Positions 17,964 through 28,978 of a stretch of 64,000 nucleotides of DNA are shown here, piece after piece (positions within the stretch are counted from its first letter, which is position 1; every line of letters starts with the position of its first letter). The notes below the pieces were generated by a model. The model saw nothing but the letters and a program-made list of their open reading frames with translations. It was not told where the DNA came from and searched no databases. Source of the stretch: Elusimicrobiota bacterium. GTDB lineage: Bacteria; Elusimicrobiota; Elusimicrobia; UBA1565; UBA9628. Both the position numbers and the translations under genes were made by a program. The stretch spans positions 1 through 64,000 of the forward strand of contig JACRDN010000005.1 of assembly GCA_016218575.1 (NCBI GenBank), written 5' to 3'.

Positions 17964-17969
17964 GCCTGA

Positions 17970-17997
17970 AGTATAACAGCCGCGCCAAAGGCGTCAA
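17970..17997 (-). promoter_or_regulatory. Strong sigma-70-type promoter of the envelope operon, predicted leaderless
   Basis: On the minus strand TTGACG (17997-17992), a 16-bp spacer and TATACT (17975-17970). Exactly six bases separate the -10 box from the ATG at 17963, so the predicted transcription start coincides with the start codon. No Shine-Dalgarno sequence fits in between. Confidence 0.7.
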
Positions 17998-18080
17998 TGT
18001 CTAAGTTGTTACGGGCTCCTCCATGGGCGCGGGACAAGTCCCAGGCCAGCCTAGGCCCTTTACCGGCCGCGGCATGGACC

Positions 18081-18109
18081 TTTGGACCCTGGGGCGGCCA
18101 TAATATAAG
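18081..18109 (+). promoter_or_regulatory. Possible promoter of the oxidoreductase gene
   Basis: TTTGGA (18081-18086), a 17-bp spacer and TATAAG (18104-18109). The -35 lies inside TTTGGACC, the inverse of the GGTCCAAA motif repeated at 245-278. The leader would be about 93 nt and holds no obvious structure. Confidence 0.4.
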
Positions 18110-18208
18110 ATGCTATTCTTGAAAAATAGCGCGAGTTCTTTTGCTGCTGCTATTGGCCGGCTTATCTTGGGCCGCGGATTCCGGGCAAATGAATTGGGAG
18201 AACGAAAC

Positions 18209-19162
18209 ATGAAAGCGATGGTGATAGAATCATTCGGCGGGTCTGAGCAATTGAAGCTCATGGATGTTCCGAAGCCGGCTACGGCTCCTGCGGAAGTTCT
18301 TGTCAAGGTGGCTTATGCCTCGGTCAATCCCGTAGATTGGAAGATTCGAGAGGGGTACTTGAAGGATTTCATCCCGCATCAATTCCCGCTCATTCCGGGC
18401 TGGGACGCGGCCGGAACCGTGGAATCGGTCGGGCCCGCGGCGAAGGGGTTCAAGGCGGGCGATCGCGTATTCGCCTATTGCCGCAAGCCCGTCGTTCGGT
18501 GGGGAACCTATGCCCAGTATGTGGCGGTGGAGGCATCCGCCGCGGCCGCGATGCCGAAAAACCTGGACTTCGCCCAAGCCGCGGCTATCCCTTTGGTGGG
18601 GCTCACGGCTTGGCAGGCCTTGTTCGATTTCGCCGAGCTCAGGGCCGGGGAAAGCGTCCTGATTCTGGCCGGCGCGGGCGGCGTTGGAAGCCTGGCCATC
18701 CAGTTCGCGCGGGCGGCCGGCGCAGAGGTCCTCGCCACCGCGAGCCGGACAAAACACGGCTACTTAAGGGAGCTCGGGGCCCAGGAGGCCATAGATTACG
18801 CGCTTGAGGACCCCGCCGAGGCGGCGCGCCGCGTCCATCCCCAAGGGGTGGACGTGGTCCTGGACTGCGTGGGCGGCGACAGCCTCGTCAAAATCTTCGC
18901 CGCGGCCAAGGAAGGAGGGCGGCTGGTCAGCATCGTTGACGAGCCTGACCAGAAGCTCGCCGCGGCCAGAAAGCTCAAATCCGGATTCGTCTTCGTCGCT
19001 CCGAACGGATCCCAGCTGTCCCAGATTGCCCGCCTTATTGAGGAGGGGAGGGTTCGGCCTCCCCATATCTTGGAACGACCGCTTGAGGCGGCCGCCGCGG
19101 CCCAGGACGAGAACCAAGCGCGCCGCGTTACGGGCAAGGTCGTGCTGAAAGTCGCTTCCTAA
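18209..19162 (+). CDS. Zinc-independent quinone oxidoreductase-like NADP-dependent dehydrogenase
   Basis: 317 residues of the medium-chain dehydrogenase superfamily, quinone reductase subgroup. Start MKAMVIESFGG; N-terminal GroES-like part with NPVDWKIREG and GWDAAGTVESVG; nucleotide-binding part with LILAGAGGVGSLAIQFARAAG. The cysteine cluster of zinc alcohol dehydrogenases is missing. It probably reduces an enone or quinone with NADPH. The start at 18209 follows GGGAG. It is a single-gene unit between a minus-strand operon and tRNA genes. Confidence 0.9.
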   Translation: MKAMVIESFGGSEQLKLMDVPKPATAPAEVLVKVAYASVNPVDWKIREGYLKDFIPHQFPLIPGWDAAGTVESVGPAAKGFKAGDRVFAYCRKPVVRWGTYAQYVAVEASAAAAMPKNLDFAQAAAIPLVGLTAWQALFDFAELRAGESVLILAGAGGVGSLAIQFARAAGAEVLATASRTKHGYLRELGAQEAIDYALEDPAEAARRVHPQGVDVVLDCVGGDSLVKIFAAAKEGGRLVSIVDEPDQKLAAARKLKSGFVFVAPNGSQLSQIARLIEEGRVRPPHILERPLEAAAAAQDENQARRVTGKVVLKVAS

Positions 19163-19173
19163 GCCGTTGCAAA

Positions 19174-19213
19174 GATATCCCCAAAAGTTTCCCGCGAAGT
19201 TTTGGTGGATAAG
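19174..19213. repeat. Degenerate copy of the short palindrome (copy 3)
   Basis: Left arm GATATCCCCAAAAGTTTC and right arm GAAGTTTTGGTGGATAAG pair imperfectly (an indel and mismatches). It starts 11 bp after the oxidoreductase stop. The GTGGATAA end is conserved with the other three copies. Confidence 0.5.
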
Positions 19214-19255
19214 TCGGCCTCGCCGGTGCGCCTTTTTTGGAGCGCCACATTTTTG

Positions 19256-19261
19256 TATAAT
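19256..19261 (+). promoter_or_regulatory. -10 box for the tRNA-Lys gene
   Basis: A perfect TATAAT ends nine bases before the mature tRNA-Lys 5' end. The -35 region (TTTTTT near 19233) is weak. Confidence 0.45.
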
Positions 19262-19269
19262 CAATTGTT

Positions 19270-19342
19270 GGGCTATTAGCTCAATTGGTAGAGCAGGTCC
19301 CTCTTAAGGACAAGGTTATAGGTTCGAGTCCTATATAGCCCA
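19270..19342 (+). tRNA. tRNA-Lys (CTT)
   Basis: A 73-nt cloverleaf. The acceptor GGGCTAT pairs perfectly with ATAGCCC; D arm GCTC/GAGC; anticodon loop CTCTTAA with anticodon CTT; T arm ATAGG/CCTAT around TTCGAGT; discriminator A. The outer anticodon-stem pair is G-A. CCA is not encoded. Confidence 0.95.
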
Positions 19343-19435
19343 TAGAATTTGGCCCGAATTTCTCCCATATCCCCGCTAGGGTGTGGGCGTTTTTATTATA
19401 GCCGCGCGCCTCTCCGCGTGAGAGGCTTGCTACAC

Positions 19436-19519
19436 GGGCAGGTGGCGGAACTGGCAGACGCGCACGGCTTAGGACCGTGTGGCCGAGAGGCCTTGGGGGT
19501 TCGAGTCCCCCCTTGCCCA
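19436..19519 (+). tRNA. tRNA-Leu (TAG)
   Basis: An 84-nt class II tRNA. Acceptor GGGCAGG/CTTGCCC with one G-T pair; anticodon loop CTTAGGA with anticodon TAG; long variable arm GGCCGAGAGGCC; T arm GGGGG/CCCCC around TTCGAGT; discriminator A. CCA is not encoded. It lies 93 bp after tRNA-Lys. Confidence 0.95.
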
Positions 19520-19522
19520 GTC

Positions 19523-19550
19523 GCTTCCCTCCCCCATGGGGGAGGGAAGC
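19523..19550 (+). terminator. Probable terminator after tRNA-Leu
   Basis: Perfect 13-bp arms GCTTCCCTCCCCC/GGGGGAGGGAAGC start three bases after the tRNA. A run of eight or more T follows about 20 bases later (19570 on), farther than in a classic intrinsic terminator. Confidence 0.5.
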
Positions 19551-19619
19551 TGCGCGTGGGGGCTTTGCGTTTTTTTTGATCTTTGCCGTTTTTAATTCGA
19601 GTTCGCAGGGGGTCTCGTC

Positions 19620-20906
19620 ATGGGATTATTCAGCGTTCTGGACACAGCCAAGAAGGTCAAGTTTAAGAAGCTCAAGGAGGATGGGTGCCTTGTCTCGATC
19701 TCCGTGGAGATCCCCGCGGCGCATGTCGAGGACGAGACCCAGAACTTCCTGGTGAGGATCCAGCAGCGCGCCCGGGTTCCGGGATTTCGTCCCGGCAAGG
19801 CGCCCCTGGACTTGGTCAAGAAGCAGTTCATCGGCCATGCCCGTGAGGAGGCCCTCGACCACCTCATACGCAAGCACGTCCCGGAGGCCCTGCGGGAGCT
19901 CCGGATAAGGCCGGTGGTGGCACCCGCGGTTGAGGACGTTTCTTTCGAGGAAGGCAAGCCCCTGAGGCTCCAGGTCCGCGCCGAGACCGCCCCCGCGGTC
20001 TCCCCCAAGGACTACCTCAAGATCAAGGTCCAGCGCAAGGCCTATCCCGCCACCGAGGAGGCCCTGCAGGCGCGGCTTGAGGAGTTGCGAGAGGCCAACG
20101 CGCGCCTGGAAAGAGCCGAGGAGGAGGCGGTCGCGGTCCAGCACTACGCCGTGATCGACTACGAGGGCCTTCAGGACGGCAAGCCCATGGCCAACGTGAA
20201 GGGTCGCTCGGAGCTCGTGGACCTGTCCTCGGACCAGATACTCGAGGGTTTGGCCGCGGGGCTCTTGGGCCTCAAGCGCGGTCAGACCAAGCAGATCCCG
20301 GTCAAGCTCGGCGGCAAGGACGTGACCCTCTCGGCCACGCTTCGGGAGATCAAGCGTAAGGTCCTGCCCGCCTTGGACGCCGAGTTCGCCAAGGACCTGG
20401 GCTTCGGCGCTCTGGATGAACTCAAGGCCAAGCTCAAGGAAGTCATCGAGAGCGAGGGCCGCGGAAAAACCGAGAAGGAGGTCTCCCAGCAGATCGAGGA
20501 GGCTCTCCTCAAATCCAACCAGATCCCCCTGCCTCCCTCCTTGGCGGAGGCCCAGCTCGAGCACCGCATGGAGCAGCTCCGGCGCCAACTCATGGGGCCC
20601 AAGGGCCAGTGGCCGGCGGGTCAGCTGGAAGACCTCAAGGCCAAGCTCCGGCCCCAGGCCGAGAACGAGCTGCGCCTCTCCTACATTCTCCCCGCCATCG
20701 CCGAGAAGGAAAAGCTCCAGGTGCTAGATGACGAGGTCCAGGCCGAGCTCGATAAGAACCTGGCCGCGGCCGAGAGCGAGGAGAAGAAGGCGGATATCCG
20801 CAAGTTCTTTTCCGACCGCAAGGAGGCCGTGGTGGGAATGATCTCGGAGCGCAAGACCTTGGCCTTCATCAAGGAGAAGGCCGTCTATACCGAAGTCAAG
20901 GCGTAG
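19620..20906 (+). CDS. tig: Trigger factor (ribosome-associated chaperone and prolyl isomerase)
   Basis: 428 residues in the usual three parts. The N-terminal ribosome-binding domain contains VPGFRPGKAPLDLVKKQF, a close match to the signature loop that contacts ribosomal protein L23. A FKBP-like domain (about 160-235, YAVIDYEGLQDGKPM to RGQTKQIPVKLGG) and a helical C-terminal domain follow. It folds nascent chains. The ATG follows GGGGG by eight bases. It stands just upstream of clpP and lon, the usual protein quality-control cluster. Confidence 0.95.
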   Translation: MGLFSVLDTAKKVKFKKLKEDGCLVSISVEIPAAHVEDETQNFLVRIQQRARVPGFRPGKAPLDLVKKQFIGHAREEALDHLIRKHVPEALRELRIRPVVAPAVEDVSFEEGKPLRLQVRAETAPAVSPKDYLKIKVQRKAYPATEEALQARLEELREANARLERAEEEAVAVQHYAVIDYEGLQDGKPMANVKGRSELVDLSSDQILEGLAAGLLGLKRGQTKQIPVKLGGKDVTLSATLREIKRKVLPALDAEFAKDLGFGALDELKAKLKEVIESEGRGKTEKEVSQQIEEALLKSNQIPLPPSLAEAQLEHRMEQLRRQLMGPKGQWPAGQLEDLKAKLRPQAENELRLSYILPAIAEKEKLQVLDDEVQAELDKNLAAAESEEKKADIRKFFSDRKEAVVGMISERKTLAFIKEKAVYTEVKA

Positions 20907-20910
20907 GCAG

Positions 20911-20939
20911 TTGCCGGCCTCCGGCCAAAGGATTATAAT
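20911..20939 (+). promoter_or_regulatory. clpP promoter, predicted leaderless
   Basis: TTGCCG (20911-20916), a 17-bp spacer and a perfect TATAAT (20934-20939). The ATG of clpP is six bases later, so the mRNA would begin at or next to the start codon. The only purine-rich stretch (GGAG) is two bases from the ATG, too close for a normal ribosome site. Confidence 0.65.
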
Positions 20940-20945
20940 GGAGCC

Positions 20946-21544
20946 ATGATCATTCCAACGATTCTTGAAAAGTGGAACCAGGGCTCGGCCGTCGGCTACG
21001 ACATCTTCTCGCGCCTGCTCAAGGAGCGCATCGTGTTCGCCGGCGGGACCGAGGGAGTGGTCACCACCGACTCGGCCAACATCATCATCTCCCAGCTGCT
21101 CTACCTCGACGCCGAGGATTCCGAGAAGGAGATCAGCCTTTATATCAACTCCCCCGGCGGCATGGTGACCGCGGGCATGGCGGTCTACGACACCATGCAG
21201 TATATCAAGGCTCCCATCACCACCATGTGCATGGGCATGGCCATGTCCTTCGGGGCGGTGCTCTTGGCCGCGGGGGCCAAGGGCAGCCGCTACATTCTTC
21301 CTCATGCCCGCGTCATGATCCACCAGCCCCTGATACGGGGCGGGCTCTCCGGGCAGGCCAGCGACATCGTCATCGAGGCCGCTGAGATGTCTCGGACCAA
21401 GGAGAAACTCATCGCCATACTGGCCCAGCATTCCGGGCAGAGCCCAGAGAAGCTGCGCCAGGATATGGAGCGCAATTACTACCTTTCCGCGGAGGAGGCC
21501 AAGACGTACGGACTGGTGGATCATGTTCTGCCTGGAAACAAGAA

Positions 21545-21548
<4 letters not shown>
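20946..21548 (+). CDS. clpP: ATP-dependent Clp protease proteolytic subunit
   Basis: A 200-residue serine peptidase that forms the double heptameric chamber. The nucleophile serine is in MAMSFGAVLLAAGAKG and the histidine in ARVMIHQPL; the third residue is the aspartate near NYYLSAEEAKTYG. It is followed at once by lon (ATGA overlap); the usual clpX is absent between them. It must partner an ATPase encoded elsewhere. Confidence 0.96.
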
Positions 21549-23979
<2,431 letters not shown>

Positions 23980-23983
<4 letters not shown>

Positions 23984-25083
23984 GCGCCGAGAAATACATT
24001 TTATTGACTCCGGGCCCTACGCCCTTGCCGCCTTCCGTGTCCCAGGCCATGGCCCAGCCCATTCTGCACCACCGCACCGAGGAGTTCGGCAGGCTTTTCG
24101 AGTATGTGATCGCAGAGATGCAGTACGTCTATCGGACCAAGAATACGGTGCTCATGATGACGACCTCTGGTACCGGCTCCATGGAATCGGCGGTGGCCAA
24201 TATCCTCTCGCCGGGGGATAAGCCCCTCGTTCACACCACCGGCGCTTTCGGGGACCGATTTGTTTCCATCCTCAAGAGCTACGGCTTGTCTCCGGCGGTG
24301 ATAAGCGAGGAATGGGGCCGCGCGGCCTCCCCGGAGCGCCTCAAGGAGGCTTTGAAGGCCAATCCCGGGACGAAGGCGGTTTTTCTTCAGCACACCGACA
24401 CCTCGACCGGCGTGGTCAACGACATCGAGGCCTTGTCCGCCGTCGTCCGTGAGAACTCGCAGGCCCTCGTGGTCGTGGACTCCGTTTCTGGCCTGGCGGC
24501 CGAGAGGCTCGAGACCGATGCCTGGAATCTCGACGTGGTCTTGACCGGCTCCCAAAAGGGGCTCATGAACGCTCCTGGGCTTGCCTTCGCCGCGGTTTCG
24601 GCACGGGCCTGGAAGGCGGTCGAGGCCGCCAAGCTCCCCCGCTTTTACTTCGACTGGCGCGCCATGAAAAAATCCCTGGCCGACCGGGAGACCCCCTACA
24701 CTCCCGGAGTCACCTTGGTGGCGGGCCAGGCCGAGGCCCTGCGCCTTATCCGCCAGGAGGGGATCGAGAACGTGTGGAAGAGGACAGGGGAGCTCGCGGC
24801 TCACACCCGCGAGCAGGCCCAGGCCAAGCTCGGGCTCTCCCTGTTCGCCAAGGATCCGGCCAACATCCTCACGGCCTTGCGCCTGCCGGAGGGCACGGAC
24901 GGCAACGCCTTGATCGCGGATATCCTGCGCCAGGAGCGCATCTCGATCGCGGGCGGGCAGATGCACCTGAAGGGAAAGATCATCCGCATCGCCCACATGG
25001 GCTACATCACCCGGGCGGATGTGGACGCGGGCCTCGAGGCTTTGGCAAAACATCTCGCCCACGCCGGCGCCTCCAAGCGCTGA
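23980..25083 (+). CDS. Class V aminotransferase, probably serving serine biosynthesis
   Basis: 367 residues of the alanine-glyoxylate/serine-pyruvate aminotransferase group. N-terminal ILLTPGPTPLPPSV; the PLP lysine is in TGSQKGLMNAPG; the substrate-binding arginine region is near GKIIRIAHMGY. The start at 23980 follows AGGAGG by six bases and overlaps the lon stop (ATGA). By sequence it resembles alanine-glyoxylate enzymes, but its direct coupling to serA (zero gap) suggests it acts as the 3-phosphohydroxypyruvate aminotransferase. That role is inferred from context. Confidence 0.88.
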
Positions 25084-26670
25084 ATGAAGGTCCTGGTCAC
25101 CGACGCGATAGACTTGGAGGGGCTCGAGTCCCTCCAGAACCATCCCGGCATCGAGCTTTGCTACGAGCTCCACCCCTCTCCTGAAAAGCTCGAGAAGTTC
25201 CTATCCGGGACGGGGGCGTGGCTGGTGCGTTCAGAGACCAAGGTCACCAAGGCCTGGATCGAGAAGGCTCCGGACCTGCGCCTCATCGGCCGCGCCGGGG
25301 TCGGGGTGGACAACATCGACGTTCAGGCCGCGACCTTGAAGGGCATCGCCGTGGTCAATGCCCCCTCCGCCAATACCATCGCGGCCTGCGAGCATACCTT
25401 CGGGCTCATGCTGGCTCTTTCCCGCAACATTGCCCAGGCCGATGCCGACGTCAAGGGCGGGCGCTGGCAGCGCGCCAAATGGATGGGGACCGAGCTCCAG
25501 GGCAAGACCCTGGGCATCGTGGGCCTGGGCCGGATCGGCAGGGAGGTGGCCAAGAGGGCGCTGGCCTTCGGCATGCCGGTGCTGGCCCTGGATCCTTTCA
25601 TCTCCGCCGAGCAGGCGCGAGAGCTCGGCGTCGAGCTCTCTGACTTGAGGACTTTGCTGGGCGAAAGCGATTTTGTCACCTTGCACGCCCCGGCCTCTGA
25701 GAAGACCCGCCGTCTCATGAACGCCGAGACCTTGTCCTGGATGAAGAAGGGCGGGCGCCTCATCAACTGCGCCCGCGGGGAGCTCATAGACGAGGCAGCG
25801 CTCGTCCAAGCACTCTCCTCAGGCCGGCTCGGAGGGGCCGCCCTCGATGTTTTCGAGGGCGAGCCCTTGGATCCCAAAAGCCCCTTGCGGCAGTTCCCTC
25901 AGGTGATTTTGACTCCCCACCTCGGAGCCTCGACCCAGGAAGCCCAAAGCAAGGTGGCGGCCGAGCTTTCCCAGAGCGTCATCTCCTTTTACGAGAAGGG
26001 GATAGCCTTTAACGCCTTGAATCTTCCCGGCTTCGACGCCGAGACCCTCAAATCCCTGGGAGAGCTCCTGGATTTGGCCGAGATCATGGGCCGGTTCTTG
26101 GGGCAGATGATCGATTCGGGCTTGAGGGAGCTCGACTGCAACCTGCAGGGCGAGTTCAAACCCTCCCAGCGGCGGCCCTTGTCCGTGGCGGCCTTGAAGG
26201 GGCTTCTTTCGACCATGCTCGCCCAGGGCGTTACCTATGTGAGCGCTCCGGTGCTGGCCAACGAGCGGGGCATCAAAACCTCGGACTCGGCCGATCCCGC
26301 GGCGCGCCAAGGCTACCGCCAGCTCATTACCTTGACCGCCGTCACCGACAAGGGCCCGGTTTCGGTGAGCGGGGCCTTGATGTCCCAGGGAGAGCCCCGG
26401 ATCGTGCGTCTGGGGGACTTGAGCGTCGAGGTCCGGCCGCGCGGGAAAATGATCGTCTTGACCAATCGCGACACTCCCGGGATGATCGGCAAGGTGGGAG
26501 GTCTTTTGGGCCAAAGCGGCATCAACATCTCGGACATGCGCGTCGGGCGGCACGCTCCCCATGGGCAGGCCGTCATGGTGCTTACGGTGGATGAAGAGGC
26601 GGATTTGGCCCTGCGCCGCAAGCTCGAGAAAATCGAGGGAATCACCAGCGTGAGATGGGTGAAGCTCTAG
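25084..26670 (+). CDS. serA: D-3-phosphoglycerate dehydrogenase
   Basis: 528 residues, the long form. The catalytic and NAD domain has VGLGRIGREVAKRAL, NCARGELIDEAAL and the catalytic histidine in LTPHLGASTQEAQ. An intervening ASB domain (about 320-450) precedes a C-terminal ACT domain (LTNRDTPGMIGKVGGLLG), which in relatives senses serine. It catalyses the first committed step of serine synthesis. The ATG follows the aminotransferase stop directly. Confidence 0.96.
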   Translation: MKVLVTDAIDLEGLESLQNHPGIELCYELHPSPEKLEKFLSGTGAWLVRSETKVTKAWIEKAPDLRLIGRAGVGVDNIDVQAATLKGIAVVNAPSANTIAACEHTFGLMLALSRNIAQADADVKGGRWQRAKWMGTELQGKTLGIVGLGRIGREVAKRALAFGMPVLALDPFISAEQARELGVELSDLRTLLGESDFVTLHAPASEKTRRLMNAETLSWMKKGGRLINCARGELIDEAALVQALSSGRLGGAALDVFEGEPLDPKSPLRQFPQVILTPHLGASTQEAQSKVAAELSQSVISFYEKGIAFNALNLPGFDAETLKSLGELLDLAEIMGRFLGQMIDSGLRELDCNLQGEFKPSQRRPLSVAALKGLLSTMLAQGVTYVSAPVLANERGIKTSDSADPAARQGYRQLITLTAVTDKGPVSVSGALMSQGEPRIVRLGDLSVEVRPRGKMIVLTNRDTPGMIGKVGGLLGQSGINISDMRVGRHAPHGQAVMVLTVDEEADLALRRKLEKIEGITSVRWVKL

Positions 26671-27389
26671 CCTTTAGGAGCGTTTCCAAGGTCTATTCCC
26701 GCTCGCATTTGGGAAAAACGACCTATAGCCGCGGCATCGAGGGCCTGGATTTGACCGTGGAAGCCGGAGAGGCCTTCGGCTTGCTCGGACTCAACGGCAG
26801 TGGCAAAACCACCACGTTCAAGCTGGCCCTCGGCCTCCTGCGCCCGACCCGGGGCTCGGTGAGCCTTCTTGGGCTTGCCCCCTCCTCTGCTCAGGCCTAT
26901 GCCCAGGTTGGGTTTCTCCCCGAGCTTCCCTATTTCTACCCGTTCCTCACTCCCGAGGAATCCTTGCGCTTCTACGCCCGCCTCTCCGGCCTTGCCGAAG
27001 CGGGCCTAGGGGAGAGGATTTCCCGCACCCTCGAGGCCGTCGGGCTCGCGTCCCAGGCCCGGCGCAAGATTCGGGAACTTTCCAAGGGCACGGTCCAGCG
27101 CATCGGCCTGGCCCAAGCGGTCCTTCATGATCCCCAGGTCATCATCCTAGACGAGCCCGTGAGCGGCCTCGATCCCCTGGCCATCAAGGAGTTTCGCGAT
27201 ACCCTCCTGGATCTCAGCCTCAAAGGGAAAACTTTGGTGATATCCTCCCACAGCATATCGGAGCTCGAAAAGGTCTGCCACCGCGTGGGCGTGCTCAAGG
27301 AGGGGCGCCTGGTGCGCACTTTGCGCCAGGATGAATGGCGGGCCAGGCCGGGGCGTCTGGAGGAGCTGTTCGTGGAGACGGTGCGGTGA
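26655..27389 (+). CDS. ABC transporter ATP-binding protein
   Basis: 244 residues with Walker A GLNGSGKTTT, signature LSKGTVQRIGLAQAV, Walker B VIILDEPVSGLDP and the switch histidine in ISSHSISE. It overlaps serA by 16 bp and the permease by 4 bp. It powers the permease encoded next. The CcmA/NatA-like architecture suggests an exporter or a process such as gliding or secretion; the substrate is not predictable. Confidence 0.93.
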   Translation: MGEALAFRSVSKVYSRSHLGKTTYSRGIEGLDLTVEAGEAFGLLGLNGSGKTTTFKLALGLLRPTRGSVSLLGLAPSSAQAYAQVGFLPELPYFYPFLTPEESLRFYARLSGLAEAGLGERISRTLEAVGLASQARRKIRELSKGTVQRIGLAQAVLHDPQVIILDEPVSGLDPLAIKEFRDTLLDLSLKGKTLVISSHSISELEKVCHRVGVLKEGRLVRTLRQDEWRARPGRLEELFVETVR

Positions 27390-28141
27390 GAAACGTCTGG
27401 ATCATCGCCTTCAATTCCTGGCAGGAGAATTTGAGAAGCCGCTTCTACATGCTCGCCGTCATCTTCGGCGGCGTCACCTTGTACGTGAGCCTTCTCCTGG
27501 GGCTCTTGGCCGCGGACCAGGAGCTGCGGGTGCTCCTGGATTTCGGCTTGAGCTTCATCGAGCTCATGGCCTTGGCGGGAGCCGCGTATGGCGCCGCCAC
27601 GATCATCTTGAGGGAGATGGAGACCAAGACCATTTATCTGATCCTCACCAGGCCCGTGAGCCGGGGCCAGTATTTGCTGGGGCGCTTCATCGGGCTTTTG
27701 CTCTCTATCCTGGCTTCGATGCTTCTCATGGCCGCGGCGCATCTTTCGCTTCTTTTCGTCAAGGGGTGGGAGTGGCAGTGGGGCTACTTTTTGGCGCTGT
27801 GGGGCTCATTCCTCAAAGTCTCCTTGGCCGCGGCGCTCACGACCTTCATGGCCCTCTTTTCTTCGTCGGCCCTCACCGCGCTCTGCATCTCCGCGATACT
27901 TTGGAGTCTCGGGCATTTTCTTCCCGAGATTCGCTTCATGATCGCCTGGGGTTCGGCCCGGGCCGCCATGGTTCCGCTGACGATTTTATCCTACGTCATT
28001 CCGAACCTCCAGCTCCTCAATTATCGCGATCATCTGGGCTCGGGCCAGCAGGCCTTTTTCGTTCCCCTGGCCTACGCCGCGGCCTACGCCGGGGTGTGGC
28101 TGGGCTTGGCCTGCCTATACCTCAGAAAAAAGGAGTTCTGA
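27386..28141 (+). CDS. ABC-2-type transporter permease
   Basis: 251 residues from a GTG start overlapping the ATPase stop. Six hydrophobic segments are visible, beginning after an amphipathic N-terminus (NVWIIAFNSWQENLRSRF), which is typical of ABC-2 permeases related to NosY. It forms the membrane part with the ATPase upstream. Its stop overlaps the next start by one base. Confidence 0.88.
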   Translation: MRNVWIIAFNSWQENLRSRFYMLAVIFGGVTLYVSLLLGLLAADQELRVLLDFGLSFIELMALAGAAYGAATIILREMETKTIYLILTRPVSRGQYLLGRFIGLLLSILASMLLMAAAHLSLLFVKGWEWQWGYFLALWGSFLKVSLAAALTTFMALFSSSALTALCISAILWSLGHFLPEIRFMIAWGSARAAMVPLTILSYVIPNLQLLNYRDHLGSGQQAFFVPLAYAAAYAGVWLGLACLYLRKKEF

Positions 28142-28845
28142 TGCTTTGGGCCCTGGCCGCCAGCGCCGCGCTCAACCTGGCCGCCCTCCGGCTGGGCCCG
28201 TCCGCGTCCCGCGATCCCCTGGGAGTGAGGCTGAGCGCGGATAACGCCGTCGAGAGCGCGTCTCTTATGAGTTTCGGGATGAGGCGCCTGGCGGCCGACC
28301 TCGGCCTCATTCGCCTCCTCGTCTATTACGGCACGCCCGAGCCAGACTCGCGTGAGGCGCACGAGGGCGAACCGGGGCACCATCACGAGCCTTTCGACTC
28401 CGATCATCCCGAGCGCTCCTGGGGCGGCGGATTTTATCCGGAGCTCGGGCCGCGGGCCAGGCGCCTCTTGGACATAGACCCCAAGTTCAGCTATCCCGCG
28501 CTATTTTCCGCCGGGGCCCTGGCCTTCAACCTCAACCGCCCGCAGGAGGCCTTGGGGCTCCTTGAGTACGGGCTCAAGCGCGACCCCGGCAACTTCCAAT
28601 TCCACGCCTACATAGCGGCCATCGGATTCCACAAGCGCGGGGACATCGCGCAATCGGTGAGGCTCTTGGAGCCGGTCCTGGGCCAGCCGGATTGTCCGAC
28701 CATGATCAAGAGCATGGTCGCCTTCCTGTACAAGAAGTCCGGGCAAAGGGAGAAGGCGATCCGCCTCTACCGTGAGATCATAGAGACCACGCGAGACGTC
28801 GGCTACCGCGAGACCGCGGAAAGAATGCTCAAGGAAATTGAATAA
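28141..28845 (+). CDS. TPR-containing secreted or membrane-anchored protein
   Basis: 234 residues. A hydrophobic N-terminus (MLWALAASAALNLAALRL) acts as a signal or anchor. A His/Glu-rich loop (EPGHHHEPFDSDHPE, about 78-92) precedes tetratricopeptide-like helices in the second half (EALGLLEYGLKRDPGNFQFH, REKAIRLYREIIE). The histidine cluster could bind metal. Encoded with the ABC transporter, so probably part of its periplasmic machinery. Confidence 0.8.
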   Translation: MLWALAASAALNLAALRLGPSASRDPLGVRLSADNAVESASLMSFGMRRLAADLGLIRLLVYYGTPEPDSREAHEGEPGHHHEPFDSDHPERSWGGGFYPELGPRARRLLDIDPKFSYPALFSAGALAFNLNRPQEALGLLEYGLKRDPGNFQFHAYIAAIGFHKRGDIAQSVRLLEPVLGQPDCPTMIKSMVAFLYKKSGQREKAIRLYREIIETTRDVGYRETAERMLKEIE

Positions 28846-28854
28846 AACTGCAGG

Positions 28855-28883
28855 ATTGTGAGGCACCGTGGAGCGCTCACGAT
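28855..28883. terminator. Weak hairpin between converging genes
   Basis: ATTGTGAG (28855-28862) pairs with CTCACGAT (28876-28883), including one G-T pair, around a 13-nt loop, ten bases after the TPR gene stop. No clean T-run follows. The rest of the gap to the ald stop (28979) shows nothing more. Confidence 0.3.
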
Positions 28884-28978
28884 TAGAAAAATTGAAACAG
28901 CATGAAAACAAACGCTCCGGCAAAAGCAATTCCCGGAATACCCCTGTACCGGCCCACTCTTCATGTGGTCGCCGGCGC

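Noticed and set aside
19349-19579. Small plus-strand frame across tRNA-Leu
   Set aside because: It contains the whole tRNA gene and has no ribosome site.
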